Shown: one piece after another, positions 7,700 through 15,572 of the stretch
How positions within the stretch are numbered: position 1 is the first letter of the stretch
Layout: each line of letters starts with the position of its first letter
Origin: JAOUEE01 sp051011595
GTDB lineage: Bacteria > Actinomycetota > Acidimicrobiia > Acidimicrobiales > SHLQ01
Length of the DNA: 23,498 bases
Assembly: GCA_051011595.1 (NCBI GenBank)
Contig: JBPCTQ010000309.1
Coordinates: forward strand, 1-23,498
Direction: 5' to 3'
Program-made: the position numbers and the translations under genes
Notes under the pieces: model-generated
The model's database searches: none
Seen by the model: the letters and a program-made list of their open reading frames with translations, nothing else
Told to the model about the DNA's origin: nothing

Positions 7700-10600
7700 T
7701 CAGGCCGAGGCCGGCTGGCGAGTGTCGGCGTCGATCTTCTCGCTGACCACCTTCGAGGACCCGCCCGACTGCATCGACACACCGTAGAGACAGTCGGCGG
7801 CCTCCATGGTGCGCTTCTGGTGGCTGACGATCAGCAACTGGGCGTCGTTGCGGAATTCGTCGACCAGACCCAGGAATCGGTGCAGGTTGATGTCGTCGAG
7901 CGCCGCCTCGACCTCGTCCATCACGTAGAAGGGCGACGGTCGGCTGCGGAAGACGGCGAACAGGAACGCCATGGCGGTGAGCGTGCGTTCGCCGCCGGAC
8001 AACAACGAGAGCTTTTTGACGTTCTTGCCCGAGGGTTGGGCCTGGATCTCGATGCCGGTGGTGAGCAGGTTCTCGGGGTCGGTGAGCTTGAGTTTGCCGC
8101 GGCCCCCGGGGAACAGGGTGTCGAAGAGTTGCTCGAAGTTGTCGGCCACGTCGGCGAAGGCCGACGCGAACACGGTGACGATCTCCTCGTCGATCGCCCG
8201 GATCACCTTGTTGAGTTCGCGGCGACTGCTGCGGATGTCGTCGAGCTGGCCCTGGAGGAACTCGTGTCGTTCCTGGAGCTCCTCGAACTCCTGGAGAGCC
8301 AGAGGGTTGATGGGACCCATCACCTTGAGCTCACGTTCGAGCTCACGAATGCGGGCCGCCGGTTTCACACCTTCGGGAAGCTCCGGGCAGGTGGCCTGCA
8401 TGGCCACGTGGGGTTCGGTGTCGAGATCGCGGCGGGTGGCCTCGATGGCCGCCTCCAGCCGCACCTTGACCTCGGCTTCGGTGAGCTCGGCCCGGTTGGC
8501 GCGTTCTCGTAGCTCGTTGAGTGACCGCTCGGCCTCGCCCCGCCGGCGCCGCAGACCGTCGAGCTCGGCAGCCACGGCGCGAGCCTGGTCGGACTGGGCT
8601 TGGCGACGAGATCGCAGGTCGGCCAATTCGACGTCGACCACACCGAGCCGTTGGTCGACAACGGTGTTCAACTGCACCGTGATCGTCTCCCGACGCTCGA
8701 GCTCGAGGCGGCGCTGCTCGAACTCGATGCGCTGGGTGGCGTGGCGTTCGAGCCGCTCGTCGAGTTCGGTGCGGCGGCGCTCGAGCCCCGAGCGGCGCTC
8801 GTTGATGCTGGCCACCCGCACGTCGAGATCGGTGCGTTGGGCGCCGACGCGGGCCGCGTGTTCTTCGAGCTCGGCTCGGGTGCGGGCCATCTGCTGGCCG
8901 GCGGCCAGGGCTTGTTGCTCGTCGTTCTCGAGCCGTGGCAGCAGCTGCTCGAGCTCGTCGACCCGATCCTGCTCGCGCCCGGAACGTTCGGCCAGCTCGG
9001 CGGTACGGGCCGCCCGCGCCTCCCGTTCGACGTCGAGATCACGGCGCTCGGCATCGAGGCGGGCCAAACCGTCGGCGCCGCCCACCATGCGGTCGTCGTT
9101 GGCGTCGAGGGCCCGCCGGGCATCGGCTTCGCGGTGGCGTGCTCGCAACACCTCGTTCTGGGATCCGTCGAGCGCAGCTTGCGCCGCGGTGAGCGTGACC
9201 CGGGCCTCGTCGGCGGTCTGACGGGCTTCGTCGAGCGCGGCCCCGGTGACTCCGGTGTCGCCCGCACCCAGTCGCCAGCCCCGGTTGGTGAAACGGTCAC
9301 CGGCCCGGGTGACCACCGTGGCCTGCTCGGCCGTGGCGGCCAGGTCGACGGCGGCGGCCCAGTCGTCGGCGACCGCCACACCACCGATGAGCGCGTCGAG
9401 CAGGGGTTCGAGCTCGGGGCGAACCCCGTGCACGTGGGGCCGCAGGGGCGAAGCGCCCAGGGGCACCGAGGACCTGCTTCGGTGCGCAACCAACGCCAGC
9501 ACCGCACCGGGGAGATCGTCGGTGTCGAGGGTGTGCAGCGCCTGTCGGGCCGAGTCGACGCTGGTGACCACGACGGCGTCGAGGGCGTCGTGGGTAGCCG
9601 CCGCAAAGGCCTGCTCGAATCCCTGATCGACCACCACCAGCTCACGCAGGGTGCCGAGCACTCCGTCGAGTTCGGCCAGTCGATCGATCCCGGCCTCCGA
9701 GCGAGCCTCGGTCAGCGCCATGGTGAGCGCCTCCACACGGGCCTGCCATGCGTTGGCGTCGCGTTCGGCGGCCCGAGCCTGTTCTTCGTGCTGGGCAACC
9801 CGCTGCTCACCGGCAGCCACCGCGGCCTCGGCGGCATCGAGGGCCTCGACCAGCGAGGACTCGGCCCCCTCGGCGGCGGCCAGTTCGGTGGCGATGGTGT
9901 CGCGTTGGGCAGCCAATCGTTCGACGGCTTCGGTCAGCCCGGTGAGTCCGGTGTCGATCTGGGCCTGTTCGCGAGCCGAACGTTCGACCGACGCACGCAG
10001 TGCACCCAACTCGCCCCGCACCTCGGCGGCCTGGCCGCTGGGAGGCATGACTCCCTCGGCCCAATCCGACTCGAAGCGGGCCCGGTCGCCGGCGAGGGCG
10101 GACTCGGCGGCCGCCAGGGCCTCCTGTTCGGGAGCCAGTTCGGCGGCGTCATGGTGCACCTGCTCGAGTTCGGCCGCCACCCGGGTGACTTCGGATTCGA
10201 GAGTGGCGATGACCGCCTGGTCGACGAAGGCCCCCCGTTCACGTTCGATACCCCGGCGCCGCTCGGCCAACAGCGCGTCGAGCCCGCGGGCCCGTTCGCG
10301 GAGGGCTTCGACGCGGGCCAGCTCGTCGCCCAGATCGTCGCCTCCCTGGGCCGCCAAAGCGGCTTCGGTGGTGAGCACCGAAGTGTCGAGCTCGGCCAGA
10401 CGAGCCTGGATGTCTTTTTGCTGGGTGACGAGCCCGGCCTTCTCGTCGGCGGCATCGCGCGATCGCTGTTTGAGCGTGGCCAGCTCGCGGCCGGCTGCGA
10501 AGAGCTGGAGGGCGGCCAACTCGGCGACCAGATCACCGTGACGCCGGGCGGCGTCGGCCTGCTTCTCGAGGGGTCGGAGCTGCCGCCTGACCTCGCGCAA

Positions 10601-11182
10601 CAGATCCTGCACGCGGGTGAGATTGCCTTCGGTGGCGTCGAGGCGCCGTTCGGCCTTCTCCTTGCGTTTGCGGTACTTCAACACGCCGGCTGCTTCTTCG
10701 ATGATGGAGCGCCGGTCCTCGGGGCGGGCGTTGAGCACCTCGTCGATGTGGCCCTGGGACACGATCACGTGTTGTTGGCGCCCGACACCGGAGTCCGAAA
10801 GAAGTTCGACCAGGTCGAGCAGACGGCAGGGCACCCCGTTGATGGCGTATTCGCTCTCACCGGTGCGGAACAAGGTGCGGCTGATGGTCACCTCGGTGAA
10901 CTCGACGGGCAGCACGCCGTCGCTGTTGTCGATGGTGAGGCCCACTTCGGCCCGACCCAGCGCCGCCCGCGATTCGGTGCCCGCGAAGATCACGTCGTCC
11001 ATCTTCTGGGACCGCACCAACGACGGGGCCTGGGCGCCGAGCACCCACGCGATGGCGTCAACGACGTTGGACTTCCCCGATCCGTTCGGTCCGACCACCA
11101 CGGTCATGCCGGGCTCGAGCTCGAGCGTGGTGGTGTCGGCGAACGACTTGAACCCCTTCAGGGTCAGGCCTTTCAGATGCAT
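7700..11182 (-). CDS. smc: Chromosome segregation protein SMC
   Basis: Condensin ATPase of 1160 residues that organises and segregates the chromosome, normally with ScpA and ScpB, which are not in this window. Walker A is GPNGSGKS (31-38). Long coiled-coil arms (about 165-480 and 660-960) flank a hinge (about 490-640). The C-terminal head has the signature LSGGERTL (starting about 1061) and Walker B FYVMDE (Asp1089, Glu1090). The start at 11182 opens with the canonical MHLKGLTLKGFKSF, and a TAGGTT box lies seven bases upstream. It follows rnc-mutM as in other actinobacteria, but ftsY does not directly follow. A very long plus-strand antisense frame here is a codon-bias shadow. Confidence 0.97.
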   Translation of the reverse strand: MHLKGLTLKGFKSFADTTTLELEPGMTVVVGPNGSGKSNVVDAIAWVLGAQAPSLVRSQKMDDVIFAGTESRAALGRAEVGLTIDNSDGVLPVEFTEVTISRTLFRTGESEYAINGVPCRLLDLVELLSDSGVGRQQHVIVSQGHIDEVLNARPEDRRSIIEEAAGVLKYRKRKEKAERRLDATEGNLTRVQDLLREVRRQLRPLEKQADAARRHGDLVAELAALQLFAAGRELATLKQRSRDAADEKAGLVTQQKDIQARLAELDTSVLTTEAALAAQGGDDLGDELARVEALRERARGLDALLAERRRGIERERGAFVDQAVIATLESEVTRVAAELEQVHHDAAELAPEQEALAAAESALAGDRARFESDWAEGVMPPSGQAAEVRGELGALRASVERSAREQAQIDTGLTGLTEAVERLAAQRDTIATELAAAEGAESSLVEALDAAEAAVAAGEQRVAQHEEQARAAERDANAWQARVEALTMALTEARSEAGIDRLAELDGVLGTLRELVVVDQGFEQAFAAATHDALDAVVVTSVDSARQALHTLDTDDLPGAVLALVAHRSRSSVPLGASPLRPHVHGVRPELEPLLDALIGGVAVADDWAAAVDLAATAEQATVVTRAGDRFTNRGWRLGAGDTGVTGAALDEARQTADEARVTLTAAQAALDGSQNEVLRARHREADARRALDANDDRMVGGADGLARLDAERRDLDVEREARAARTAELAERSGREQDRVDELEQLLPRLENDEQQALAAGQQMARTRAELEEHAARVGAQRTDLDVRVASINERRSGLERRRTELDERLERHATQRIEFEQRRLELERRETITVQLNTVVDQRLGVVDVELADLRSRRQAQSDQARAVAAELDGLRRRRGEAERSLNELRERANRAELTEAEVKVRLEAAIEATRRDLDTEPHVAMQATCPELPEGVKPAARIRELERELKVMGPINPLALQEFEELQERHEFLQGQLDDIRSSRRELNKVIRAIDEEIVTVFASAFADVADNFEQLFDTLFPGGRGKLKLTDPENLLTTGIEIQAQPSGKNVKKLSLLSGGERTLTAMAFLFAVFRSRPSPFYVMDEVEAALDDINLHRFLGLVDEFRNDAQLLIVSHQKRTMEAADCLYGVSMQSGGSSKVVSEKIDADTRQPASA

Positions 11183-11189
11183 CGGAGCA

Positions 11190-11195
11190 AACCTA
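11190..11195 (-). promoter_or_regulatory. Candidate -10 box of smc (leaderless)
   Basis: TAGGTT on the minus strand ends seven bases before the smc ATG within the 74-base gap after mutM. It suggests smc has its own leaderless promoter besides read-through. The same gap holds GGGCCACCG twice (about 11225-11233 and 11243-11251) with no clear role. Confidence 0.4.
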
Positions 11196-11256
11196 GTCGA
11201 CCGAAATCACAATGATGTAGTTCAGGGCCACCGACTCGGCGGGGCCACCGGTCGCG

Positions 11257-12090
11257 TCAGACCTGGGTCTCGCAGAAATAGGTCCAGCTCCCACCGAACT
11301 TCACCCGCTGGATCGGGGTCCGGGAGCGGGGGCTGAGATCGCCGTCGCGGCCATACACCTGCAGGTGTTCGGCATACACGCCGGGTTCACCGAAGGCATC
11401 TCGATAAGTGCCGTTCTCGAGGGTGGTGCCGCGGTACTTGATGGCCTCGTGGATGGTCTCCACCAGGGCGCGGTACAGCCGTCGTACCTCCTGGGTCGAC
11501 AGCGTGTTCGACCGTCGGTCGTGGCGCAGACCGGCGGTGAACAGGATCTCGTCGGCATACATGTCACCGATACCCACCAGGAACGCGTCGTCGGTGATGA
11601 GCGTCTTCAATTTGGTCTCACGCTGCATGAGCAGCTCGCCGAAACGGGTCCACGACATCGGCTCGTCGATGGGATCGATACCCAGTCCGTCGAGCTCGGG
11701 ATGTTCGTCCTCGAGCTCGTCGTTGGCGCACAGATGGAGATCGCCGCCTCCGGTGGTGTCGATGACTCGGAGCCCGCCGTGTTGGGTGAAGGTGAACACC
11801 ACCTCGGTGCCGGGGATCTCGGCCGCCCGGTTGGTGGCCCGCACCAGGTTGGTGTCGGGTCCCATGGTGACTACGAGGGTTTCCTCTGAATCGAGGGTGA
11901 TGAGCAGGGTCAGCCCCCGCCGTCCGACCGACAGCATCTTCTGGCCGTCGAAGCGAGAGGTGAACGCCTTGCGATTGTTGTAGTGGCCGAGCACGGCCAT
12001 GCTCTCGGCTTCGACCGTCTTGATCTTCTTGCCGCTCAGCTCGCGGTCGAGATCGCGTCGGATGGTCTCGACTTCGGGTAGCTCAAGCAT
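11257..12090 (-). CDS. MutM/Fpg-fold protein with altered active site
   Basis: Fpg/Nei-family protein of 277 residues at the normal mutM locus between rnc and smc. The N-terminus MLELPEVETIRRDL and the H2TH region with GIGDMYADE (173-181) show the fold. Known catalytic positions differ: the Pro after Met that forms the Schiff base is Leu2, the Lys of RRGKYLL is Leu60, and the H2TH Asn is Asp176. Of the four zinc-finger cysteines only Cys273 remains; the others are Ser253, Ser256 and Gln276. The finger Arg is Ser268. Glu3 is kept. The ATG at 12090 overlaps the rnc end by eight bases and gives the family N-terminus. It may be a lyase-deficient glycosylase, a lesion-binding protein or an enzyme with another mechanism. 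Assignment to the fold is firm; activity is open. Confidence 0.88.
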   Translation of the reverse strand: MLELPEVETIRRDLDRELSGKKIKTVEAESMAVLGHYNNRKAFTSRFDGQKMLSVGRRGLTLLITLDSEETLVVTMGPDTNLVRATNRAAEIPGTEVVFTFTQHGGLRVIDTTGGGDLHLCANDELEDEHPELDGLGIDPIDEPMSWTRFGELLMQRETKLKTLITDDAFLVGIGDMYADEILFTAGLRHDRRSNTLSTQEVRRLYRALVETIHEAIKYRGTTLENGTYRDAFGEPGVYAEHLQVYGRDGDLSPRSRTPIQRVKFGGSWTYFCETQV

Positions 12091-12847
12091 GGTGTTCCTC
12101 GATAGCGGTGGAGTCGTCAACCGAGGCCTGCCAAGCTTGTTCGGCTGCGGCCTGCTCGGCCTGTTTCTTTGATGAACCTCGGCCCCGTCCCCGGGCCGTG
12201 CCACCGATGAAGACCGTGGCGAAGAATCGTTTGTCGTGATCGGGCCCGGCTTCACGGAGTTCGTACTGGGGCGGGGTGAGGCCCTCGCTGGCGACGAACT
12301 CCTGGAGGCGGGTCTTGAAGTCCTGGGCGCCGGGACCGGCGGCCGCGGAGATGGTGATGCGTTCGCCCAGGATCTCGAGCACGAAGTCGACTGCTCGATC
12401 GATACCGGCGTCGAGGTGAACGGCCCCGATCACCGCCTCCATGGCGTCGGCCAGGATGGAGGCCTTCTCGCGGCCGCCGCTCTCGTGCTCGCCTCGGCCC
12501 AATCGCAGCCCCGCGCCGATCCCGAGCTCGTCGGCCATCTCGGCCAGGGTGGGGGCGTTGACGACTGCTGCTCGGACTTTGGCCAACTCACCTTCGGCTC
12601 GCTCGGGGTAGCGGCGATAGAGCTCGTCGGTCACCGCCAGGCCGAGCACCGAGTCACCCAGGAACTCCAACCGCTCGTTGGACTCGTCGCCGGTGTTCTC
12701 GGCGCACCACGATCGATGGGTGAGCGCCAGAACGAGAAGGGTGGGATCGCCGAACACATAAGGCAGTCGGGACGCCAGCGTGTCGAGGTCGGGGGCCAGG
12801 GCCGGATCGGCGTCGGCCCTTTCGGGTGGCGAGCTCGATGCAGACAC
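12083..12847 (-). CDS. rnc: Ribonuclease III
   Basis: Double-stranded RNA endonuclease used in rRNA and mRNA processing; 254 residues with the start chosen. The RNase III signature NERLEFLGDSVL (about 57-68) and the second acidic cluster LADAMEAVIGA supply the metal-binding residues. A C-terminal double-stranded RNA-binding domain begins at DFKTRLQEF and ends in the basic SSKKQAEQAAAEQAW helix. I chose the GTG at 12847, seven bases after the acpP stop, because ATGs at 12877 and 12889 would overlap acpP by 23 to 35 bases and add residues outside the domain; they remain possible. Its 3' end overlaps mutM by eight bases. The acpP-rnc-mutM-smc order is common in actinobacteria. Confidence 0.92.
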   Translation of the reverse strand: MSASSSPPERADADPALAPDLDTLASRLPYVFGDPTLLVLALTHRSWCAENTGDESNERLEFLGDSVLGLAVTDELYRRYPERAEGELAKVRAAVVNAPTLAEMADELGIGAGLRLGRGEHESGGREKASILADAMEAVIGAVHLDAGIDRAVDFVLEILGERITISAAAGPGAQDFKTRLQEFVASEGLTPPQYELREAGPDHDKRFFATVFIGGTARGRGRGSSKKQAEQAAAEQAWQASVDDSTAIEEHHA

Positions 12848-12854
12848 TGCCGTC

Positions 12855-13145
12855 TCAGTCGAGACGGCTGACCACATAGTCGACGGCATCTCGTACCGTC
12901 TTCAGATCTTCGAGATCCTCGTCTTCGATGCGGAAACCAACGGTGCGTTCGCCGATCTCCTCCTCGAGGGCCTCGACCAGCTCGATCAGGGCCAGGGAGT
13001 CGGCATCGAGGTCGTCGGCGAAGGAATCACCTTCGTTGATGACGTCGGGTTCGATCTCGAGGATGTCGGCCAGCCGTTCGCGGATCATCGACAGCACACC
13101 GTCGCGATCGAGAGGGCCTTGTTCGACGTGGGTTTCTGCGGGCAC
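12855..13145 (-). CDS. acpP: Acyl carrier protein
   Basis: Carrier of growing acyl chains in fatty-acid and phospholipid synthesis; 96 residues, about 16 more than typical because of an N-terminal extension. The attachment motif DADSLALIEL places the phosphopantetheine on Ser50. The protein is strongly acidic, as expected. The GTG start at 13145 is supported by AGGAG (13151-13155) five bases upstream, one of the few clear ribosome-binding sites in the window. It lies downstream of plsX, whose product uses acyl-ACP. The gene name rests on family resemblance and context; a specialised acyl carrier protein is less likely here. Confidence 0.88.
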   Translation of the reverse strand: MPAETHVEQGPLDRDGVLSMIRERLADILEIEPDVINEGDSFADDLDADSLALIELVEALEEEIGERTVGFRIEDEDLEDLKTVRDAVDYVVSRLD

Positions 13146-13172
13146 GCGTACTCCTGGGTTTGTGCCGGAATG

Positions 13173-13191
13173 GCCCCCACCTTACCGGGGC
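13173..13191 (-). promoter_or_regulatory. Small hairpin in the plsX-acpP gap
   Basis: GCCCC (13173-13177) can pair with GGGGC (13187-13191) around a nine-base loop inside the 97-base gap. A TAAGGT sequence on the minus strand falls in the loop area (13181-13186) and could be a -10 for acpP. This is either a weak attenuator or chance in GC-rich DNA. Confidence 0.2.
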
Positions 13192-13242
13192 AGGAGATTG
13201 TTCCCTTGTGAACGCCGCCTGACCTGGGGAAACGCGCCAAAT

Positions 13243-14229
13243 TCAGGGCGTAGCGACGGCGGCGGCGAGGTGGTCGACGAGGCCACTGTTGACCAGTTCG
13301 GCCCCCTGGCGCAGTCCGTTCACGATGGCGGCCGTCGACGACGACCCGTGCCCGATCAGACAGACCCCTTTGACGCCGAGCAACATCGCCGACCCGATCG
13401 ATTCGGCGTCGAAGCGCCGGTAGAGCGGTTCGAGGGTGGGCATCAGCGTCTCGGCTGCGGCGGCGGCCTCCGGTGAGGAGCCGAACGCACCCAGCAGGGC
13501 GGCGATGATACCTTTGATGCCCCCCTCGAGGGTCTTGAGCACCACGTTGCCGGTGAACCCGTCGGTGACGATGACGTCAATGTCCTTGCTCATGACGTCC
13601 CGGCCCTCGACATTGCCGACGAACTCGGCACCGAGCGCCGTCCAGTCGAGTGCGGCCATCGCAGCGTGGGTGGCCTTCACCAGGTCGTTGCCTTTGGTGT
13701 CTTCCTCACCGATCGACAACAACCCGACGCGGGGCCGCTCCACGCCGTACTGAGCCCGGGCGTACACCGAACCCATCTGGGCGAACTGCACCAACCAGTC
13801 GGGCTGGCACTCGGCGTTGGCGCCGGCGTCGAGCAGGATGGTGGGATCACCCTCGGGGGTGGGGATCGGGGTGGCGATCGCCGGCCGGTTGACCCCTTTG
13901 AGCCGTCCCATCCGCAGGAGGGCACTCGCCATGGTGGCCCCAGTGTTGCCGGCGCTGAACATCGCCGATGCTCGCCCATCGCGCACGGCCTCGGCAGCCC
14001 GTACCAGCGACGAGTCCTTCATCTTGCGAACACTGGCGCCCGCCTCGGCATCCATGGCGATCACCTCGGATGCCTCGATGACCTCCAGCGAACCGGTGTC
14101 ACCCAACTCGGCCGATCGGCCGACGAGCAGCACCGGTATGCCGTGTTCACCGACGGCTTCGCGGCCTCCCGCGACCACCGCATCAGGAGCGTGGTCGCCG
14201 CCCATGGCATCGAGAGCAATGGGCAGCAT
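13243..14229 (-). CDS. plsX: Phosphate acyltransferase PlsX
   Basis: Peripheral membrane enzyme making acyl-phosphate from acyl-ACP, the first step of glycerophospholipid synthesis through PlsY; 328 residues, normal length. The N-terminus MLPIALDAMGGDHAP and the segments SAGNTGATMASAL, DAGANAEC, NVEGRD and DGFTGNV are family hallmarks. The ATG at 14229 starts the conserved segment and lies eight bases after the rpmF stop, so rpmF and plsX are probably co-transcribed, as in many bacteria. acpP follows after 97 bases. Confidence 0.96.
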   Translation of the reverse strand: MLPIALDAMGGDHAPDAVVAGGREAVGEHGIPVLLVGRSAELGDTGSLEVIEASEVIAMDAEAGASVRKMKDSSLVRAAEAVRDGRASAMFSAGNTGATMASALLRMGRLKGVNRPAIATPIPTPEGDPTILLDAGANAECQPDWLVQFAQMGSVYARAQYGVERPRVGLLSIGEEDTKGNDLVKATHAAMAALDWTALGAEFVGNVEGRDVMSKDIDVIVTDGFTGNVVLKTLEGGIKGIIAALLGAFGSSPEAAAAAETLMPTLEPLYRRFDAESIGSAMLLGVKGVCLIGHGSSSTAAIVNGLRQGAELVNSGLVDHLAAAVATP

Positions 14230-14237
14230 GGAGGAGA

Positions 14238-14417
14238 TCAGTCGACGTCGACGGCTTCGCGACCGTGGTACCAACCACAGTTGCCACAGATCCGGTGGGG
14301 CCGCTTGATGGCGCCACAACGAGGGCAGGAGCTACGGGCCGGCGAGCCGATTTTCCAGGCCGAGGCCCGACGACTGCGGGACTTGGCCTTGGAGGTCTTC
14401 TTCTTCGGTACTGCCAT
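14238..14417 (-). CDS. rpmF: Large-subunit ribosomal protein bL32
   Basis: Ribosomal protein L32, 59 residues. It begins with the typical MAVPKKKTSKAKSRSRRA and carries a zinc-ribbon with four cysteines, CPRC (31-34) and CGNC (44-47). The four-cysteine form suggests the zinc-binding paralogue; no cysteine-free copy is seen in this window. The ATG at 14417 has TTCCT on the plus strand (14423-14427), giving AGGAA five bases upstream. It sits between the DUF177 gene and plsX, the standard yceD-rpmF-plsX order. Confidence 0.96.
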   Translation of the reverse strand: MAVPKKKTSKAKSRSRRASAWKIGSPARSSCPRCGAIKRPHRICGNCGWYHGREAVDVD

Positions 14418-14451
14418 GGTGCTTCCTGCGCCGCTTCTGATCGGACGACAC

Positions 14452-14478
14452 AGCGTATCGGCGCCCCCTGCAGGCGCC
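14452..14478 (-). promoter_or_regulatory. GGCGCC hairpin and possible promoter before rpmF
   Basis: GGCGCC at 14460-14465 and again at 14473-14478 can form a six-base stem with a seven-base loop in the 77-base gap after the DUF177 gene. On the rpmF side a TACGCT box (14452-14457, minus) could be a -10 giving a leader of about 30 bases. It may partly terminate upstream transcription or mark an rpmF promoter. Confidence 0.25.
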
Positions 14479-14494
14479 ACCTCCGAACCCGAAT

Positions 14495-14983
14495 TCACAG
14501 CTCCAGGTCGTCGAGCGCCGCCCAGCGGGGATCCTTCTCCGGCCGATCGGCCTCTCGACCGGTGGTCGGGAACCGATCCGGGTCGGGCCCCGCACACTGC
14601 GGGCCACACAGCGGCGACAACGGCAGCGCCAACAGCACCGCCTCGCGCACCAACGGTTCGAGGTCGATGTGTTCGGCTTCGATGGGCCACGTCTCGGCTT
14701 CGGTGGCCTCGTCCTCGAAGATCTCGTTGACCGCGACCTCGATGTCGCCACCCACGTCGTCGAGGCAGCGCCGGCACTCAGCCGCCCAGGCCCCAGCCAC
14801 TCGGCCGCTCACCGCCAGTCCCTCGACAATGGCGGAGATCTCCAACTCGACGGTGATGTCGCCCACGGCCGCACTGCCGGTCTGATCGAGCGCCAAACCC
14901 GGCAACGCGAAGTCGCCGCTGACCGGGCGGGTGGCGCCCGGCCGGCCGAGGATCTCGGCCACCGGGATGCGGAGAGGGTTCAC
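14495..14983 (-). CDS. DUF177 (YceD-like) protein
   Basis: YceD/DUF177 family protein of 162 residues, regularly encoded just upstream of rpmF. In plants and bacteria members of this family are linked to 23S rRNA accumulation, so a role in large-subunit assembly is likely. Cysteine pairs CRRC (70-73) and CGPQC (126-130) are the conserved features. The start is GTG at 14983, 13 bases after the stop of the SepIVA-like gene. It is followed by rpmF after 77 bases. The family assignment is firm; the molecular activity is not known. Confidence 0.9.
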   Translation of the reverse strand: MNPLRIPVAEILGRPGATRPVSGDFALPGLALDQTGSAAVGDITVELEISAIVEGLAVSGRVAGAWAAECRRCLDDVGGDIEVAVNEIFEDEATEAETWPIEAEHIDLEPLVREAVLLALPLSPLCGPQCAGPDPDRFPTTGREADRPEKDPRWAALDDLEL

Positions 14984-14996
14984 CGCCGGCCTGCGA

Positions 14997-15572
14997 TCAG
15001 GCGTCCTGGTCGAAGAACCCCGACGAATCGACGTCGGGCAAGGCCTCGGGATCGGTCTCGTCTTCTGCTTGCTCTTGATCGAGCGCGGTGCGATTCAGGC
15101 GGGCTCGGCCCTCACGAACCTGCAGTGTGGTGCGGTCGAGCACGGCCTCGAAGCCGGCCAGTTTCTGGTCGCAGTAGTCCTCGACCTCGTGTTGCATCTG
15201 GCGGGCCTTGGTCTCTGACTGCTCGATGATCTGGCGGGCCCGGCTGTCGGCGGCTCGCACCACTTCGGTGCGCTCGACCATTCGGGCCGCCCGGTCGCGA
15301 GCCGATTCGAGGATGTCGTCGCCTTCGCGGCGCACCTTGGCCAGGAACTCCTCGCGTTCCTTCAGCAGCCACCGAGCTGCGCGGAGCTCGTCGGGGACCC
15401 GGCGTTGTGCCTCCTCGAGCACCTCGAGGATCTCTTCTTTGTTGATCATCGACGACGTCGACAGCGGCATGGGGCGAGCACCGGCGACCATGTCGATGCC
15501 CCGCTGGAGCAGCGATTCGAATTGCGGGGCCTCATAGCTCCCGTCGGCGGGTGTGGGGCTGGCGTCGGTCAC
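14997..15572 (-). CDS. SepIVA-like (DivIVA-type) coiled-coil division protein
   Basis: Cytoplasmic coiled-coil protein of 191 residues. I recognise its likeness to mycobacterial SepIVA (Rv2927c), which localises near the septum and affects division and envelope precursor metabolism. An N-terminal segment with GARPMP and a helix ending RVPDELRAARWLL is followed by a Glu/Arg/Ala-rich coiled coil (about 65-135). A conserved C-terminal block QMQHEVEDYCDQKLAGFEAVL leads to an acidic tail. It is shorter than the mycobacterial protein (about 245 residues, from memory), mostly in the coiled coil. The GTG at 15572 makes a GTGA overlap with the coaD stop. The locus beside DUF177 and rnc matches mycobacteria. 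An alternative is an unrelated ATP-synthase-b-like coil. Confidence 0.8.
   Translation of the reverse strand: MTDASPTPADGSYEAPQFESLLQRGIDMVAGARPMPLSTSSMINKEEILEVLEEAQRRVPDELRAARWLLKEREEFLAKVRREGDDILESARDRAARMVERTEVVRAADSRARQIIEQSETKARQMQHEVEDYCDQKLAGFEAVLDRTTLQVREGRARLNRTALDQEQAEDETDPEALPDVDSSGFFDQDA

Noticed and set aside
8600..11215. 871-codon open frame antisense to smc
   Set aside because: It mirrors the codon pattern of smc on the opposite strand, has no recognisable domain, and smc itself is certain. Long antisense frames are expected at this GC content.
12091..12255. Upstream extension of the mutM-like frame, which might supply a Pro N-terminus
   Set aside because: The upstream residues overlap rnc in another frame and do not resemble the family; MLELPEVE is the aligned N-terminus.
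12848..12889. Earlier ATG starts for rnc (12877, 12889)
   Set aside because: They overlap acpP by 23 to 35 bases without a good ribosome-binding site; the GTG at 12847 fits the spacing better. Not excluded.
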